Shown here: piece after piece, positions 1 through 8,512 of the stretch
Numbering within the stretch: the first letter of the stretch is position 1
Layout: every line of letters begins with the position of its first letter
Origin: Sphingobacterium sp. xlx-96
GTDB lineage: Bacteria > Bacteroidota > Bacteroidia > Sphingobacteriales > Sphingobacteriaceae
Length of the DNA stretch: 64,000 bases
NCBI RefSeq assembly: GCF_011007365.1
Contig: NZ_WFKM01000007.1
Location: forward strand, 1 to 64,000
Direction of reading: 5' to 3'
Program-made: the position numbers and the translations under genes
The notes under the pieces: model-generated
What the model was told of the DNA's origin: nothing
Databases searched by the model: none
Seen by the model: only the letters and a program-made list of their open reading frames with translations

Positions 1-282
1 CAGGTGGTTCTATATTAGTGATAGGAGCTGGTTCTTCGGCTTTTTCTACTGGAGCGGTGCCCTTAGTCACGCCAGCTTTAAATCTGGGTTTGAATCCAGC
101 CGGTTTACTACCACTTGCTTTTGCTTCCTCTTCGGTTGCCACAGGTGGTTCTATATTAGTGATAGGAGCTGGTTCTTCGGCTTTTTCTACTGGAGCGGTG
201 CCCTTAGTCACGCCAGCTTTAAATCTGGGTTTGAATCCAGCCGGTTTACTACCACTTGCTTTTGCTTCTTCTTCGGTTGCCA
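1..282. repeat. Tandem 141-bp coding repeat (at least two units plus a diverged third)
   Basis: Units start at 1 and 142 and differ at one visible base (GCTTCCTC against GCTTCTTC near 126 and 267). A third copy begins at 283, matches for about 50 bp and then diverges. The period of 141 bp is 47 codons, so copy number can change without breaking the frame of the minus-strand gene. The array continues past the left window edge, so total copy number is unknown. Confidence 0.9.
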
Positions 283-721
283 CAGGTGGTTCTACATTAG
301 TTATAGGAGCTGGTTCTTCCTGTGGAGTCATTTTTATGATGTCCGGCTTAAATCTCGGTTTGAAACCCGATGGAGGAACATTTGACGTTTCTTGTGAGGT
401 TTTTGTGTTTTCAACACTTTTGCTCGTTGGCTTCGACCCAAATTTAGGTTTAAACCCAAGTTTAGCGCTCGTTTTAGCAGGTTCGATATCCACAGGTGAA
501 GCAGTTTCTTTTGGACTACTATTTTTAGGTAAATCTGCTTCTTCGGCCAATAAATAACTTTTTCGTAACTTATTAAACCAGAATTTTTTGGAATGATCAA
601 AGCTTTTTTCGCCCATTGCCCTATAGTGAACCTCAAATTCCCGATAGAGTTCCTGATTTGCAGATTTCAATGCAAAAAGATCTATTTTCTTTTTTATAAA
701 AAATTCTTCAAAACTGAGCAT
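1..721 (-). CDS. Repeat-containing hypothetical protein, partial (C-terminus outside window)
   Basis: Reading from an ATG at 719-721 gives an open frame of 240 codons that runs off the window start. The first ~65 residues (MLSFEEFFIKKKIDLFALKS...) form a charged, probably helical domain with the string MGEKSFDHSKKFWFNKLRK. After it comes a Pro/Glu/Lys-rich region in which the motif GFKPRFK recurs, first as divergent copies and then inside near-identical 47-residue repeats. No signal peptide or membrane segment is visible, so it is probably cytoplasmic. I recall similar proteins of unknown function in Sphingobacteriaceae but cannot name a role. An upstream in-frame extension of ~15 residues without ATG exists; the ATG is preferred. 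An antiparallel open frame at 18-557 is only the shadow of the repeats. Confidence 0.75.
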   Translation of the reverse strand, partial: MLSFEEFFIKKKIDLFALKSANQELYREFEVHYRAMGEKSFDHSKKFWFNKLRKSYLLAEEADLPKNSSPKETASPVDIEPAKTSAKLGFKPKFGSKPTSKSVENTKTSQETSNVPPSGFKPRFKPDIIKMTPQEEPAPITNVEPPVATEEEAKASGSKPAGFKPRFKAGVTKGTAPVEKAEEPAPITNIEPPVATEEEAKASGSKPAGFKPRFKAGVTKGTAPVEKAEEPAPITNIEPP

Positions 722-811
722 ACCCAAACTTAAATAAAATGCTTTGAATTCACCACCAATAGACTGTTAAAACGTTCATTCAGAAAAAGAAACTAACCCT
801 ACGTAATCAAA

Positions 812-846
812 AACCTTCACACGTTGGAAGTGTGAAGGTTTTTTTC
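812..846 (-). terminator. Rho-independent terminator after yebC
   Basis: Perfect 11-bp stem (812-822 with 830-840) around a 7-base loop. On the minus strand it lies ~30 bp after the yebC stop and is followed by a short T run. T-rich sequence also follows on the plus strand, so it could act in both directions. Confidence 0.8.
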
Positions 847-872
847 TTTTAGCATAGTCTCCTTAGACTTGA

Positions 873-1598
873 CTAGTCCATATTGTGGTAAACAGCCTGA
901 ACATCGTCATCCTCTTCGATTTTATCGATCAGTTTTAAGACATCAGCCGCTTCTTCCTCTGTCAATGTGCTATGAGATAATGAAATGCGTTCTAATTTGG
1001 CAGAAGTTACTTCAATGTTTTTTTCTTCCAATAAGCGTTGCATATTCCCAAAATCTTCAAAAGAAGTCTGTACCACAACGATATCATTTCCTTCTTCATC
1101 AGATTCTACGTATAGTTCCTCGAGACCTCCGTCAATTAATTCCAGCTCTAGCTCTTCTACATCCAACTCTTCCGTTGCTGGAAATCTGAAAATAGATTTA
1201 CGTTGAAATATGAAGTCTAAAGATCCTGTTTTACCTAAAGAACCCCCTGCTTTTGTAAAGTAGCTACGGATATTTGCTACTGTTCTATTCGTATTATCAG
1301 TTGCCGTTTCAATTAATACCGGGACACCGTGAGGGCCGTAGCCTTCATACACAAACTCTTCGTAACCTTTCGAATCCTTTTCGGAGGCGCGTTTGATTGC
1401 CGCTTCAACACGGTCTTTAGGCATATTTACCGCTTTCGCATTTTGGATTGCAGTACGTAAGCGAGAGTTATTTTCAGGGTGAGGGCCTCCTTCTTTTACA
1501 GAAATTGCTATTTCTTTTCCTAAGCGTGTAAATTGTACGGCCATTTTGGCCCAACGCTTAAATTTTCTTTCTTTTCTAAATTCAAAAGCTCTACCCAT
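873..1598 (-). CDS. yebC: YebC/PmpR (TACO1) family protein
   Basis: The 241-residue protein has the full YebC pattern: MGRAFEFRKERKFKRWAKMAVQFTRLGKEI at the start (a Bacteroidota variant of the usual MAGHSKW opening), then the acidic middle domain and the C-terminal domain ending in KLIDKIEEDDDVQAVYHN. Members were long annotated as transcription regulators; recent work on the family supports a ribosome-associated role in translating difficult motifs such as polyproline. It starts 4 bp after the stop of the threonine dehydrogenase gene, so the two are probably one minus-strand transcript that ends at the hairpin at 812-846. No oddities in length or motifs. Identification is secure; which role dominates here cannot be read from sequence. 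Confidence 0.93.
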   Translation of the reverse strand: MGRAFEFRKERKFKRWAKMAVQFTRLGKEIAISVKEGGPHPENNSRLRTAIQNAKAVNMPKDRVEAAIKRASEKDSKGYEEFVYEGYGPHGVPVLIETATDNTNRTVANIRSYFTKAGGSLGKTGSLDFIFQRKSIFRFPATEELDVEELELELIDGGLEELYVESDEEGNDIVVVQTSFEDFGNMQRLLEEKNIEVTSAKLERISLSHSTLTEEEAADVLKLIDKIEEDDDVQAVYHNMD

Positions 1599-1602
1599 TT
1601 CT

Positions 1603-2553
1603 TTATTTGTTTGTTTTAAGATTTTCGATCATGTCCTTTGTCATGGCTTCCAGGTCATAAGCTATTTCCCAGTTCCAATCTTTACGGGCATATACATCGT
1701 CGATACTTTGCGGCCAAGAATCGGCAATAGCTTGGCGAGGATCTCCCGAGCTGTAAGACATCTCAAAATTAGGAAGAATTTTTTTAATTTCTTGTGCGAT
1801 CATTTCTGGAGTGAAAGAAATACCAGCAAGATTATAGCTGGACCGGATGGTTAAGTTCTCCGAAGGGGCATCCATTAACTGTATAGTAGCACGTACGGCA
1901 TCATCCATATACATCATTGGCAGAGCGGTACCTGCTGATAGAAAGCTCTCATAACTGCTTTTAGCCAGGGCTTCAAAGAAAATATGTACCGCATAATCCG
2001 TGGTTCCTCCGCCCGGAGCTGTTTTCCAGGAAATTATTCCAGGATAACGAATACTACGGATATCCAAACCGTATTTAGCATGATAGTATTCACACAGACG
2101 TTCGCCAGAAAGCTTACTGATACCATAGATGCTATTTGGGTCCATTACGCAGTATTGCGGGGTCTCCACTTTTGGTGAGTGAGGTCCGAAAACAGCGATT
2201 GAACTAGGCCAAAATATTTTCTTAATACCACCTAATTCCACAGCAAGATCCAAGACATTTAATAAACCGTTCATGTTCAAATCCCATGCAGTCTGTGGGT
2301 ATTTTTCTCCTGTAGCCGATAGCATCGCCGCTAAAAGGTATACCTGAGTAGGTTTATGCTTTTCGAAAAGGGCTTTTACAGCATCTTTATCAAGGACATT
2401 GATAATTTCGAAGTGATGATCAGGAGCTGTGATTTGTGGTTCTCTGATATCCGTCGTAATTACATTCTCAGCGCCAAATTTGGTTCTTAGTGCATCCGCT
2501 AGTTCGGTGCCGATCTGACCGTTTGAACCAAGGATTATAATTGTTTCTTTCAT
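1603..2553 (-). CDS. L-threonine 3-dehydrogenase, NAD-epimerase type
   Basis: A 316-residue short-chain dehydrogenase/epimerase. The Rossmann motif GSNGQIG is at residues 9-15, the catalytic pair is Tyr143 and Lys147 in YGISK, and PSSIAVFG around 116-123 supplies the Ser region. The sequence matches the UDP-galactose-epimerase-like threonine dehydrogenases of Bacteroidota, which oxidise L-threonine to 2-amino-3-ketobutyrate with NAD. This enzyme is unrelated to the zinc-dependent Tdh of E. coli, so that symbol is not used. It is upstream of yebC in a likely two-gene operon. An alternative is another NAD-dependent sugar epimerase, but the spacing and motifs favour the threonine enzyme. Confidence 0.85.
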   Translation of the reverse strand: MKETIIILGSNGQIGTELADALRTKFGAENVITTDIREPQITAPDHHFEIINVLDKDAVKALFEKHKPTQVYLLAAMLSATGEKYPQTAWDLNMNGLLNVLDLAVELGGIKKIFWPSSIAVFGPHSPKVETPQYCVMDPNSIYGISKLSGERLCEYYHAKYGLDIRSIRYPGIISWKTAPGGGTTDYAVHIFFEALAKSSYESFLSAGTALPMMYMDDAVRATIQLMDAPSENLTIRSSYNLAGISFTPEMIAQEIKKILPNFEMSYSSGDPRQAIADSWPQSIDDVYARKDWNWEIAYDLEAMTKDMIENLKTNK

Positions 2554-2713
2554 TAAAATAAATATTTTACGAGTGTTTGTTTATTCAAAGACCATACACT
2601 CGGTTATGCGATGTAAAACTATGAAAGCTGTTGGCCGATGTTTTGCTAATTTAAAAAGCGGCATATACGTTAACTTTCGGTGCTGCAAAGATAGGTGTTT
2701 TATCGCGTTTTTG

Positions 2714-4369
2714 TCAATAGTACTGCGATTTATAAACCATGACAAAAGACCCTTTAAAAACTTCTCTGGAGCCAGTGTCATCATAAATTTCAGCCCAATA
2801 AATGTAGTGACCAGCAGGTGCTTGATGCCCATTGTCACCCCTGCAGTCCCAAGTGATTTTGCCCTCAGAAGCGGTACTTTCGTTACGAATCAAACGTTTG
2901 ACTAGTATGCCTTTTTCATTGTATATATGTACTGTCAACATGTAATTGGTCGCCTTCAGTTTGTAGTTAATCTCCAGTTGATCCTCAAAGCTATCTCCAT
3001 CTGGCGACACCGTTTTTGCACGCAAATAAAAATTGTTTTTTATTAAAAAGTTATCCACAATTAGTGAGTTTTTGTATCCAGGAGTTGCGCCGCCGACCAA
3101 TGTTGACGCAGATTTGAAGTTGCCGGGATGATTAGTTTCTTCTTCATAGGAAGCCCTTTCTAAAGACACCCCTTTAGGATTATTGATCCAAGGGTTATGC
3201 ATATTGCTATGGTAGTACAGCGAGTCGATAAGAGATGTCGTTGAAAATAAGGTTACTACTCCTTGTTGATTTGGGTAGGCCGGTAAGCTAGGAACTTCAC
3301 GGATATGGTCATATACTGAATTGGGGTACTCCTTCATCAAGGTCTCTTTTTCTGTTGTTAACACTAAAAAGTCGCCTGCCGAAATTAATAGTAACTGATT
3401 AGATATAGGCCGATTCCCCAGTTTCCACCCCTGCAGGTTTATCGGGTATTCCGTTTTATTATAGAGCTCTATAAAGTCGGAACTTCCATCTTTAGGGTTA
3501 AATAGGATTTCATTAATCACAATAGCATTATGTTCGGAGGGTTGTTGATTGAAAAGGGGGTAAGGAGACATTGAGATTTGACTGCCACAAGTCTGGAAGT
3601 CATTAATGGTTAACGTATACAGTTTGTTTTCCTCTAAAGACTTGTTAAAAATAAGGATAAGTGTGTCCTGACCCGTATTCCAAGAGATTTTTGAAAGGAC
3701 TTCATCTGCGTTATTTATAAGAATTTGTTCTTTTGTAAAAATAGGCAGGATGGTTTTATCTACATTGAAGGTGATACGGATAGTGTTATCCCTTATTTTT
3801 CCGTCCGTAATCTTAATGTCTGGCGTGTGTTTACTATTAAATATAGAATTTGGAGTGCCGGGGGTGCCGCCGCGCATTGCAACGGATGAGGTCCAGTTGG
3901 ATGCCATATTACAGAGCCAGTTGGGGTTGATACGTTCCAGACTCCAACCACCGTTCTTTTTTGATAGACTTTCGTGCCAGCTGTCTTTGTAGGATACTTT
4001 ATCAATTATCAAATTCTGTTGATAAACGGTGATAGTAGCACCTGTATTACTTAAGACAATCCAACTGGATAAAGCAATGACATTTCCGTAGTTTTCTAAA
4101 AAAGGTTCACCCTCTTTAGGGCATAAAACCACCAGTTGCTGCGGTGCTAGAAGATAAGATGGAAGAACTATTACTTTGTTGTTGACTTTTAAGCTAATTT
4201 CAGAAAGGTTCTGTACGGACGTTCCGTTGTTAAAAAGTTCAATATACTCAAATTCCGGAAGTTGGCCTCCATTTGGATTTGCCATAACCTCATTGACAAT
4301 GATCCCTTTGCCGTATAGATAAGTTATGGATACAAAGATACAAAAAAATGTAAAAAGCAGCTTTTTCAT
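2714..4369 (-). CDS. Exported lamin-tail-domain surface protein
   Basis: The start at 4369 (MKKLLFTFFCIF...) is chosen because it begins a clean signal peptide; the longer frame from 4423 adds 18 non-signal residues. The mature protein has two lamin-tail-like segments (IIVNEVMANPNGG...EYIELFNNG near residues 25-60, and IVINEILFNPKDGSSDFIELYN near 285), each the usual NE-(V/I)-x-NP opening of that fold. The last ~90 residues (VSPDGDSFEDQLEINYKL to GHYIYWAEIYDDTG) resemble the FlgD-like Ig domain often found at C-termini of exported Bacteroidota proteins. Lamin-tail proteins here are secreted or surface-held and often accompany nucleases or phosphatases, but no catalytic domain is present. Single gene with a 160-bp gap downstream. 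Confidence 0.75.
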   Translation of the reverse strand: MKKLLFTFFCIFVSITYLYGKGIIVNEVMANPNGGQLPEFEYIELFNNGTSVQNLSEISLKVNNKVIVLPSYLLAPQQLVVLCPKEGEPFLENYGNVIALSSWIVLSNTGATITVYQQNLIIDKVSYKDSWHESLSKKNGGWSLERINPNWLCNMASNWTSSVAMRGGTPGTPNSIFNSKHTPDIKITDGKIRDNTIRITFNVDKTILPIFTKEQILINNADEVLSKISWNTGQDTLILIFNKSLEENKLYTLTINDFQTCGSQISMSPYPLFNQQPSEHNAIVINEILFNPKDGSSDFIELYNKTEYPINLQGWKLGNRPISNQLLLISAGDFLVLTTEKETLMKEYPNSVYDHIREVPSLPAYPNQQGVVTLFSTTSLIDSLYYHSNMHNPWINNPKGVSLERASYEEETNHPGNFKSASTLVGGATPGYKNSLIVDNFLIKNNFYLRAKTVSPDGDSFEDQLEINYKLKATNYMLTVHIYNEKGILVKRLIRNESTASEGKITWDCRGDNGHQAPAGHYIYWAEIYDDTGSREVFKGSFVMVYKSQYY

Positions 4370-4600
4370 ATGACTGATAATTGGTTCGTTATAAGAAAAA
4401 TACAGTTTCTCTATAATGTACAAGATAAAGAATAATTTTTGCTCAAATACATCTTTTATACATTGAATATTCGGTCAGCAGACATATTATTTTGATAAAT
4501 TAGTAATTTTAGGGCTTTATACAGCTATTTTCTGTTAATATTCCTCCGTTAAAAATGAGAAAAATGTAATTTTTTGTATAAAATACTCCTCTTTATTTAC

Positions 4601-4608
4601 TATGTTTG
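4601..4608 (+). promoter_or_regulatory. Possible Bacteroidota -7 element upstream of asd
   Basis: TATGTTTG fits TAnnTTTG and lies ~52 bp before the asd start. A TTG at 4574-4576 is further upstream than the usual -33 spacing, so the call is tentative. Confidence 0.35.
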
Positions 4609-4659
4609 ACATCGTGAATTTAGAATAGAAGTCACGTAAGTACTAAAAATTATAAGAAA

Positions 4660-5649
4660 ATGAAAGTAGCAGTAGTTGGCGCAACTGGACTTGTTGGGTC
4701 AGAAATTTTGACGGTATTGGCGGAAAGGAACTTCCCCGTAACAGAATTAATTCCAGTTGCCTCCGAAAGAAGCAAGGGTAAGGAAATTGAATTCAACGGT
4801 AAGAAGTTTAAGACGGTGACTCCCGATGAAGCTATTGCATTGAAGCCACAAGTGGCCCTGTTTTCAGCAGGAGGAGGAGTGTCTACGGAGTATGCCCCTC
4901 TATTTGCCGCAGCTGGAATTACCGTGGTGGACAACTCATCAGCATGGCGCATGGATCCATCAAAAAAATTAGTGGTACCCGAAGTAAATGGAGATGTGTT
5001 GACCGCAGAGGACAAGATTATCGCTAATCCGAACTGTTCAACTATTCAGATGGTGGTCGTATTAAAGCCTCTACATGAAAAGTATAAGATCAAGCGCGTC
5101 GTAGTATCCACGTATCAGTCTGTTACTGGCACAGGAGTGAAAGCAGTGCAGCAATTGAAGGATGAAAGAGCAGGTGTAGAGGGCGAAAAAGCATACCCGC
5201 ATCAAATTGACCTTAATGTGATTCCGCACATCGACGTTTTTCAAGAAAACGGCTACACCAAAGAAGAAATGAAGATGATTCAGGAGACCAATAAAATTAT
5301 GCAAGATAATTCTATTAAGGTTACTGCTACAACAGTGCGTATTCCTGTTGTGGGAGGACATTCTGAGTCTGTTAATATTGAGTTCGAGAACGATTTTGAT
5401 TTAGACGAACTGCGTTCGGCCTTGAAAAGTCAAGAAGGGGTAGTCGTTGTAGATAATCCAGGTAATCTGGAGTATCCAATGCCTAAAGACGCGCACGGCA
5501 AGGACGAAGTCTTTGTAGGTCGTATCCGTAGAGACGAATCACAGGCAAATACAGTAAATCTTTGGATTGTTGCCGACAATTTGAGAAAAGGAGCTGCGAC
5601 AAATGCAGTGCAGGTTGCCGAATTGCTTAATAAAAAGGGACTAATCTAG
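4660..5649 (+). CDS. asd: Aspartate-semialdehyde dehydrogenase
   Basis: The 329-residue protein catalyses NADPH-dependent reduction of aspartyl phosphate to aspartate semialdehyde, the branch point to diaminopimelate/lysine, threonine and methionine. Visible features are the N-terminal GATGLVG dinucleotide motif (residues 7-13), the catalytic Cys126 in NPNCSTIQ and the general-base His234 in GGHSES. Length is normal for the bacterial enzyme. It stands alone: a long A/T-rich gap precedes it and a strong hairpin terminator follows. In this window it provides diaminopimelate for peptidoglycan, which fits loosely with the cell-wall genes elsewhere, but no operon link exists. Confidence 0.96.
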   Translation: MKVAVVGATGLVGSEILTVLAERNFPVTELIPVASERSKGKEIEFNGKKFKTVTPDEAIALKPQVALFSAGGGVSTEYAPLFAAAGITVVDNSSAWRMDPSKKLVVPEVNGDVLTAEDKIIANPNCSTIQMVVVLKPLHEKYKIKRVVVSTYQSVTGTGVKAVQQLKDERAGVEGEKAYPHQIDLNVIPHIDVFQENGYTKEEMKMIQETNKIMQDNSIKVTATTVRIPVVGGHSESVNIEFENDFDLDELRSALKSQEGVVVVDNPGNLEYPMPKDAHGKDEVFVGRIRRDESQANTVNLWIVADNLRKGAATNAVQVAELLNKKGLI

Positions 5650-5668
5650 TGAACTAACCGTAAACATA

Positions 5669-5717
5669 TATATACCAAAAAAATGCCCTCATTCGAGGGC
5701 GTTTTTTTTGGTATATA
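5669..5717 (+). terminator. Strong hairpin terminator after asd
   Basis: Core stem GCCCTC/GAGGGC (5685-5690 with 5695-5700) around ATTC, extended by an A run on the left and eight T on the right, then by TATACC/GGTATA. It lies ~20 bp after the asd stop. Confidence 0.9.
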
Positions 5718-5964
5718 ACGTAATTGTCAACACTAGTGGGAGAGAAAAAATAGGACTAATAGCTGGATATTGGTGATATATTGATGACGATTACGTAAAT
5801 ATGAATGACATTGTAATAGAAAGCATATTATTTGAAATTAATTCGTGAATCAAATAAATCAAACTCCAGCTGGGCAGATTCACCTCCGGAGATGAACCCG
5901 ATTCTCTGTTATCGGGAGAGCTCATTGATTCCATAAAAAGCATGCGTTAATCAATAAAATACCA
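5718..5964. other. Intergenic stretch between asd and Kelch gene
   Basis: Lies between two convergent terminators. It holds a small possible stem (CCCGAT near 5897 with ATCGGG near 5911) but no open frame or recognisable RNA. Confidence 0.5.
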
Positions 5965-6022
5965 ATTCTAATAAGTAAAAAAGGCGAATACTGATGTATT
6001 CGCCTTTTTTACTTATTAGAAT
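5965..6022 (-). terminator. Exceptionally long perfect hairpin at the end of the Kelch gene
   Basis: Two 27-base arms, 5965-5991 and 5996-6022, are perfect reverse complements around the loop TGAT. A further interrupted pairing (CGTTAATCAA near 5945 with TTGATTAACG ending near 6036) reaches into the stop codon of the Kelch gene. It ends in an A/T tract on both strands. Position fits a terminator for the minus-strand DUF4270/Kelch operon. Confidence 0.85.
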
Positions 6023-6029
6023 GTTTTGA

Positions 6030-7025
6030 TTAACGTACTTGTGTAAATACCCAAGTATCATCAAATTTTGTTGCACTGTTCATACCAGTAGTCAAGTAAC
6101 CTTTTCCACCGATAGAGAATGAAACAGCTCCCTCTCTAGCATTCTGAGGTAAAGCTTGGTGTTTACTTTCCCATTTGTTACCAGCTACATCATATTTCCA
6201 TACATTGCCTAATACAGAAGCTTTTTTACCACCAACTACATAACCGAAGTTACCGATTACAAATGTTGATGCTGATTGACGGGTTAGATCGTATGTATTA
6301 GACGCATCTTTCAAAGGTGATAATTCAGCCCAGTTAGAACCATCAAAAGAATAGAAATCCTCAGGGAATTGGTTGTTATCCATACCACCACCGATATATG
6401 CTTTGCCACCTACCACAAAAGCAAATGCGTTAACGCGTTTGTTTTTCAAAGGGTTCTCAATACGAGTCCATTCGTTTGTTCCAGGCGTATATTTCCAGAA
6501 ATCCTTCAATGTTTTTTGTGTTTTTGTAGCACCCGTACCTACGTATCCAGCACCGTTCAATGTAAAGGCAACAGCACCATAGCGTGCGTCAGCTTCTGCA
6601 GGAAGAGGTGCGATCTCTGTCCATGTGTCTGCCGCAGGATCATACATCCAAAAATCACGCAATACATCCGTACCATTAAAACCAGTACCTACATAACCTT
6701 TGCCACCGATGCTAAAGCCTACAGCACCATTACGAGCCTCGCCTTTAAAGTCAGCAATACGAGACCATAGGTTATTTTTAAATGTCCAAGCATCTTTTGT
6801 ACGTTCATTTGTTGACAAGATGCCTGTTGCTAGATATCCAGTCTCACCGATTTGAAAAGAAGCTGCTGCACTTCTTGGGTCACCATCAAAAGCAGAATCT
6901 TTGACCCATTCCGTAGGACCTGTATCGGTTGTAGAGTCAGTATCATCGCTTTTCTTACATGAATTAAAAGCACTTAACGAAAAAACGCAGGCCAAAACTA
7001 CAACAAGCCAATTTTTCTTATTCAT
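6030..7025 (-). CDS. Kelch-repeat lipoprotein
   Basis: Start 7025 (MNKKNWLVVVLACVFSLSAFNSCKK) gives a lipoprotein signal with lipobox FNSC; the longer frame adds nine residues without meaning. The mature protein is made of about six Kelch-type blades, each with a GxxGYxGTG or similar core followed by FWMYDP/FWKYTP strings and a Trp (WTEIAPLP, WTRIENP, WESKHQALP), consistent with a beta-propeller exposed on the outer membrane or in the periplasm. It begins 4 bp after the DUF4270 gene, so the two are one operon. Proteins of this pair are common in the group; ligand unknown. Confidence 0.82.
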   Translation of the reverse strand: MNKKNWLVVVLACVFSLSAFNSCKKSDDTDSTTDTGPTEWVKDSAFDGDPRSAAASFQIGETGYLATGILSTNERTKDAWTFKNNLWSRIADFKGEARNGAVGFSIGGKGYVGTGFNGTDVLRDFWMYDPAADTWTEIAPLPAEADARYGAVAFTLNGAGYVGTGATKTQKTLKDFWKYTPGTNEWTRIENPLKNKRVNAFAFVVGGKAYIGGGMDNNQFPEDFYSFDGSNWAELSPLKDASNTYDLTRQSASTFVIGNFGYVVGGKKASVLGNVWKYDVAGNKWESKHQALPQNAREGAVSFSIGGKGYLTTGMNSATKFDDTWVFTQVR

Positions 7026-7029
7026 AAGA

Positions 7030-8394
7030 TTATTTGAATTTAGTATATACAATATTTAATTTAATTTTTGGTTTGCCATTCTCCGTGGCGATCATTGTTC
7101 CATTAGCTGTTCCGAACAGTGCCGGAGAAGCTGTAGATAATAATAAAGAAGTTCCCCTATATTCAGGAAGATTTACATTTTTAATATAATCAATCAAATT
7201 AAAAACGTAACGTCCATTCACACCCGAGTCGTTACCCGGTATAAAAGTCGCTTGTTGGATACTGTTTGAGAATGGAACCCTTACATAAGAAATCGGCACA
7301 CCGTTACTATTTGCAATCAATAACATTAATTGATTGGGAGATGGGTAAAAACCATAATTCTTACCTGTCGTCTCGATAATTAGTTCTACTTTATTCACCG
7401 CTAGATCTTCCTCATACATGAATTCATTTAACGAAGGAATCGTCATTTTCGCTACAAGACCACCACCCCCTTGGATAAATACCTCGCCATTTGTCGCTGT
7501 ACTACTAATTTCTCGGTTTGTCGTATTTAGACTTGCATAAGCAGTCCCTGTACGGTCATGCTCGATATTGTTAAACTGATAAGATTTGCCTCCGGCAGAG
7601 ATTACTTTAGCACCTTTTTTTAGGAAACCATCAGATCCCACGTACGAATAGTTGACGTTCATTTGTAGGGTATCACTTAATCCTAAAATAACCGTATTTT
7701 GCGAACCTGGTACAAGAACAAGACCTTTTAAGTATTGTTGAAAAGATTCATTCGACGTTACGTTGATATCATTAGCACGTACCATATCGAAAATTTCCTG
7801 TCCAAAAGCTTGATTCAATCGTACACTTATGCTGTCCAAAGAACGGATCGTGGGATTGAATGTTTTCGCCCCTAAAGCGGTTGCGTCAAAATTAAATTTT
7901 TGATCGTTGAAGATTGTAGGTCCAGTGACATAGATTGGTGTATTATAATTGTCAATGGCATTAGTGATATCTTTAGTTACGATTTCTTCTGTAACGCGGT
8001 GCACAGCGATTGTTTGAACTTTTGTCGTATCCCCATAAAAATATCTCGATCTGTTTGGTCTTAGTACTAAATTTACAGAATCAAAGACTGCATTCGTTGG
8101 GATATCGTTTATTAATGTTTGCAACTGTACCAAGAAATACGAAGAGGACTTTAACGAGCCTACTTTAGGTTGAGTCGATTTACCCACCAGCAAAGTTCCT
8201 GTACCAGCGGATGGCATGTTTAACAATTGAAATGTAGACGTATTTATAGTCATGGAGTCAACAACAACAATACCCATGTTATCATTGGGATTTTCCAAAG
8301 ACACACTCATCTCTTTGTCACAGCTAGAAAAGGAAACTGTTGTAGCAAGTAAAAATAGAAATAAAAGGTATTTAAAACGTAATAATTGCCTCAT
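7030..8394 (-). CDS. DUF4270 family lipoprotein
   Basis: A 454-residue exported lipoprotein: signal segment LFLFLLATTVSF followed by lipobox FSSC near residue 25. The body, with strings such as DSVNLVLRPN, KGLVLVPGSQNTVILGL and NNIEHDRTGTAY, matches what I know as DUF4270, a Bacteroidota-specific family of unknown role with a beta-rich fold. It is the first gene of the minus-strand operon with the Kelch lipoprotein and diverges from the histidine kinase gene across a 118-bp gap that must hold both promoters. Confidence 0.8.
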   Translation of the reverse strand: MRQLLRFKYLLFLFLLATTVSFSSCDKEMSVSLENPNDNMGIVVVDSMTINTSTFQLLNMPSAGTGTLLVGKSTQPKVGSLKSSSYFLVQLQTLINDIPTNAVFDSVNLVLRPNRSRYFYGDTTKVQTIAVHRVTEEIVTKDITNAIDNYNTPIYVTGPTIFNDQKFNFDATALGAKTFNPTIRSLDSISVRLNQAFGQEIFDMVRANDINVTSNESFQQYLKGLVLVPGSQNTVILGLSDTLQMNVNYSYVGSDGFLKKGAKVISAGGKSYQFNNIEHDRTGTAYASLNTTNREISSTATNGEVFIQGGGGLVAKMTIPSLNEFMYEEDLAVNKVELIIETTGKNYGFYPSPNQLMLLIANSNGVPISYVRVPFSNSIQQATFIPGNDSGVNGRYVFNLIDYIKNVNLPEYRGTSLLLSTASPALFGTANGTMIATENGKPKIKLNIVYTKFK

Positions 8395-8496
8395 ATATAT
8401 TAGTTGACATGCAAATGTAAGTAATACGTATTGTTAATATGTGTTATAATTTGTTAAATATGACCCTAAACAATTCGTGGTGCAAATCTAAGAATT

Positions 8497-8504
8497 TAAA
8501 TTTG
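8497..8504 (+). promoter_or_regulatory. Possible -7 element before the histidine kinase gene
   Basis: TAAATTTG fits TAnnTTTG but would leave only a few leader bases before the ATG at 8513. Tentative. Confidence 0.25.
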
Positions 8505-8512
8505 TTTTAATC

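Noticed and set aside
18..557. Long plus-strand open frame rich in Gly/Leu/Ser repeats
   Set aside because: It is antiparallel to the minus-strand repeat gene, whose frame has a proper N-terminal domain and continues off the window.
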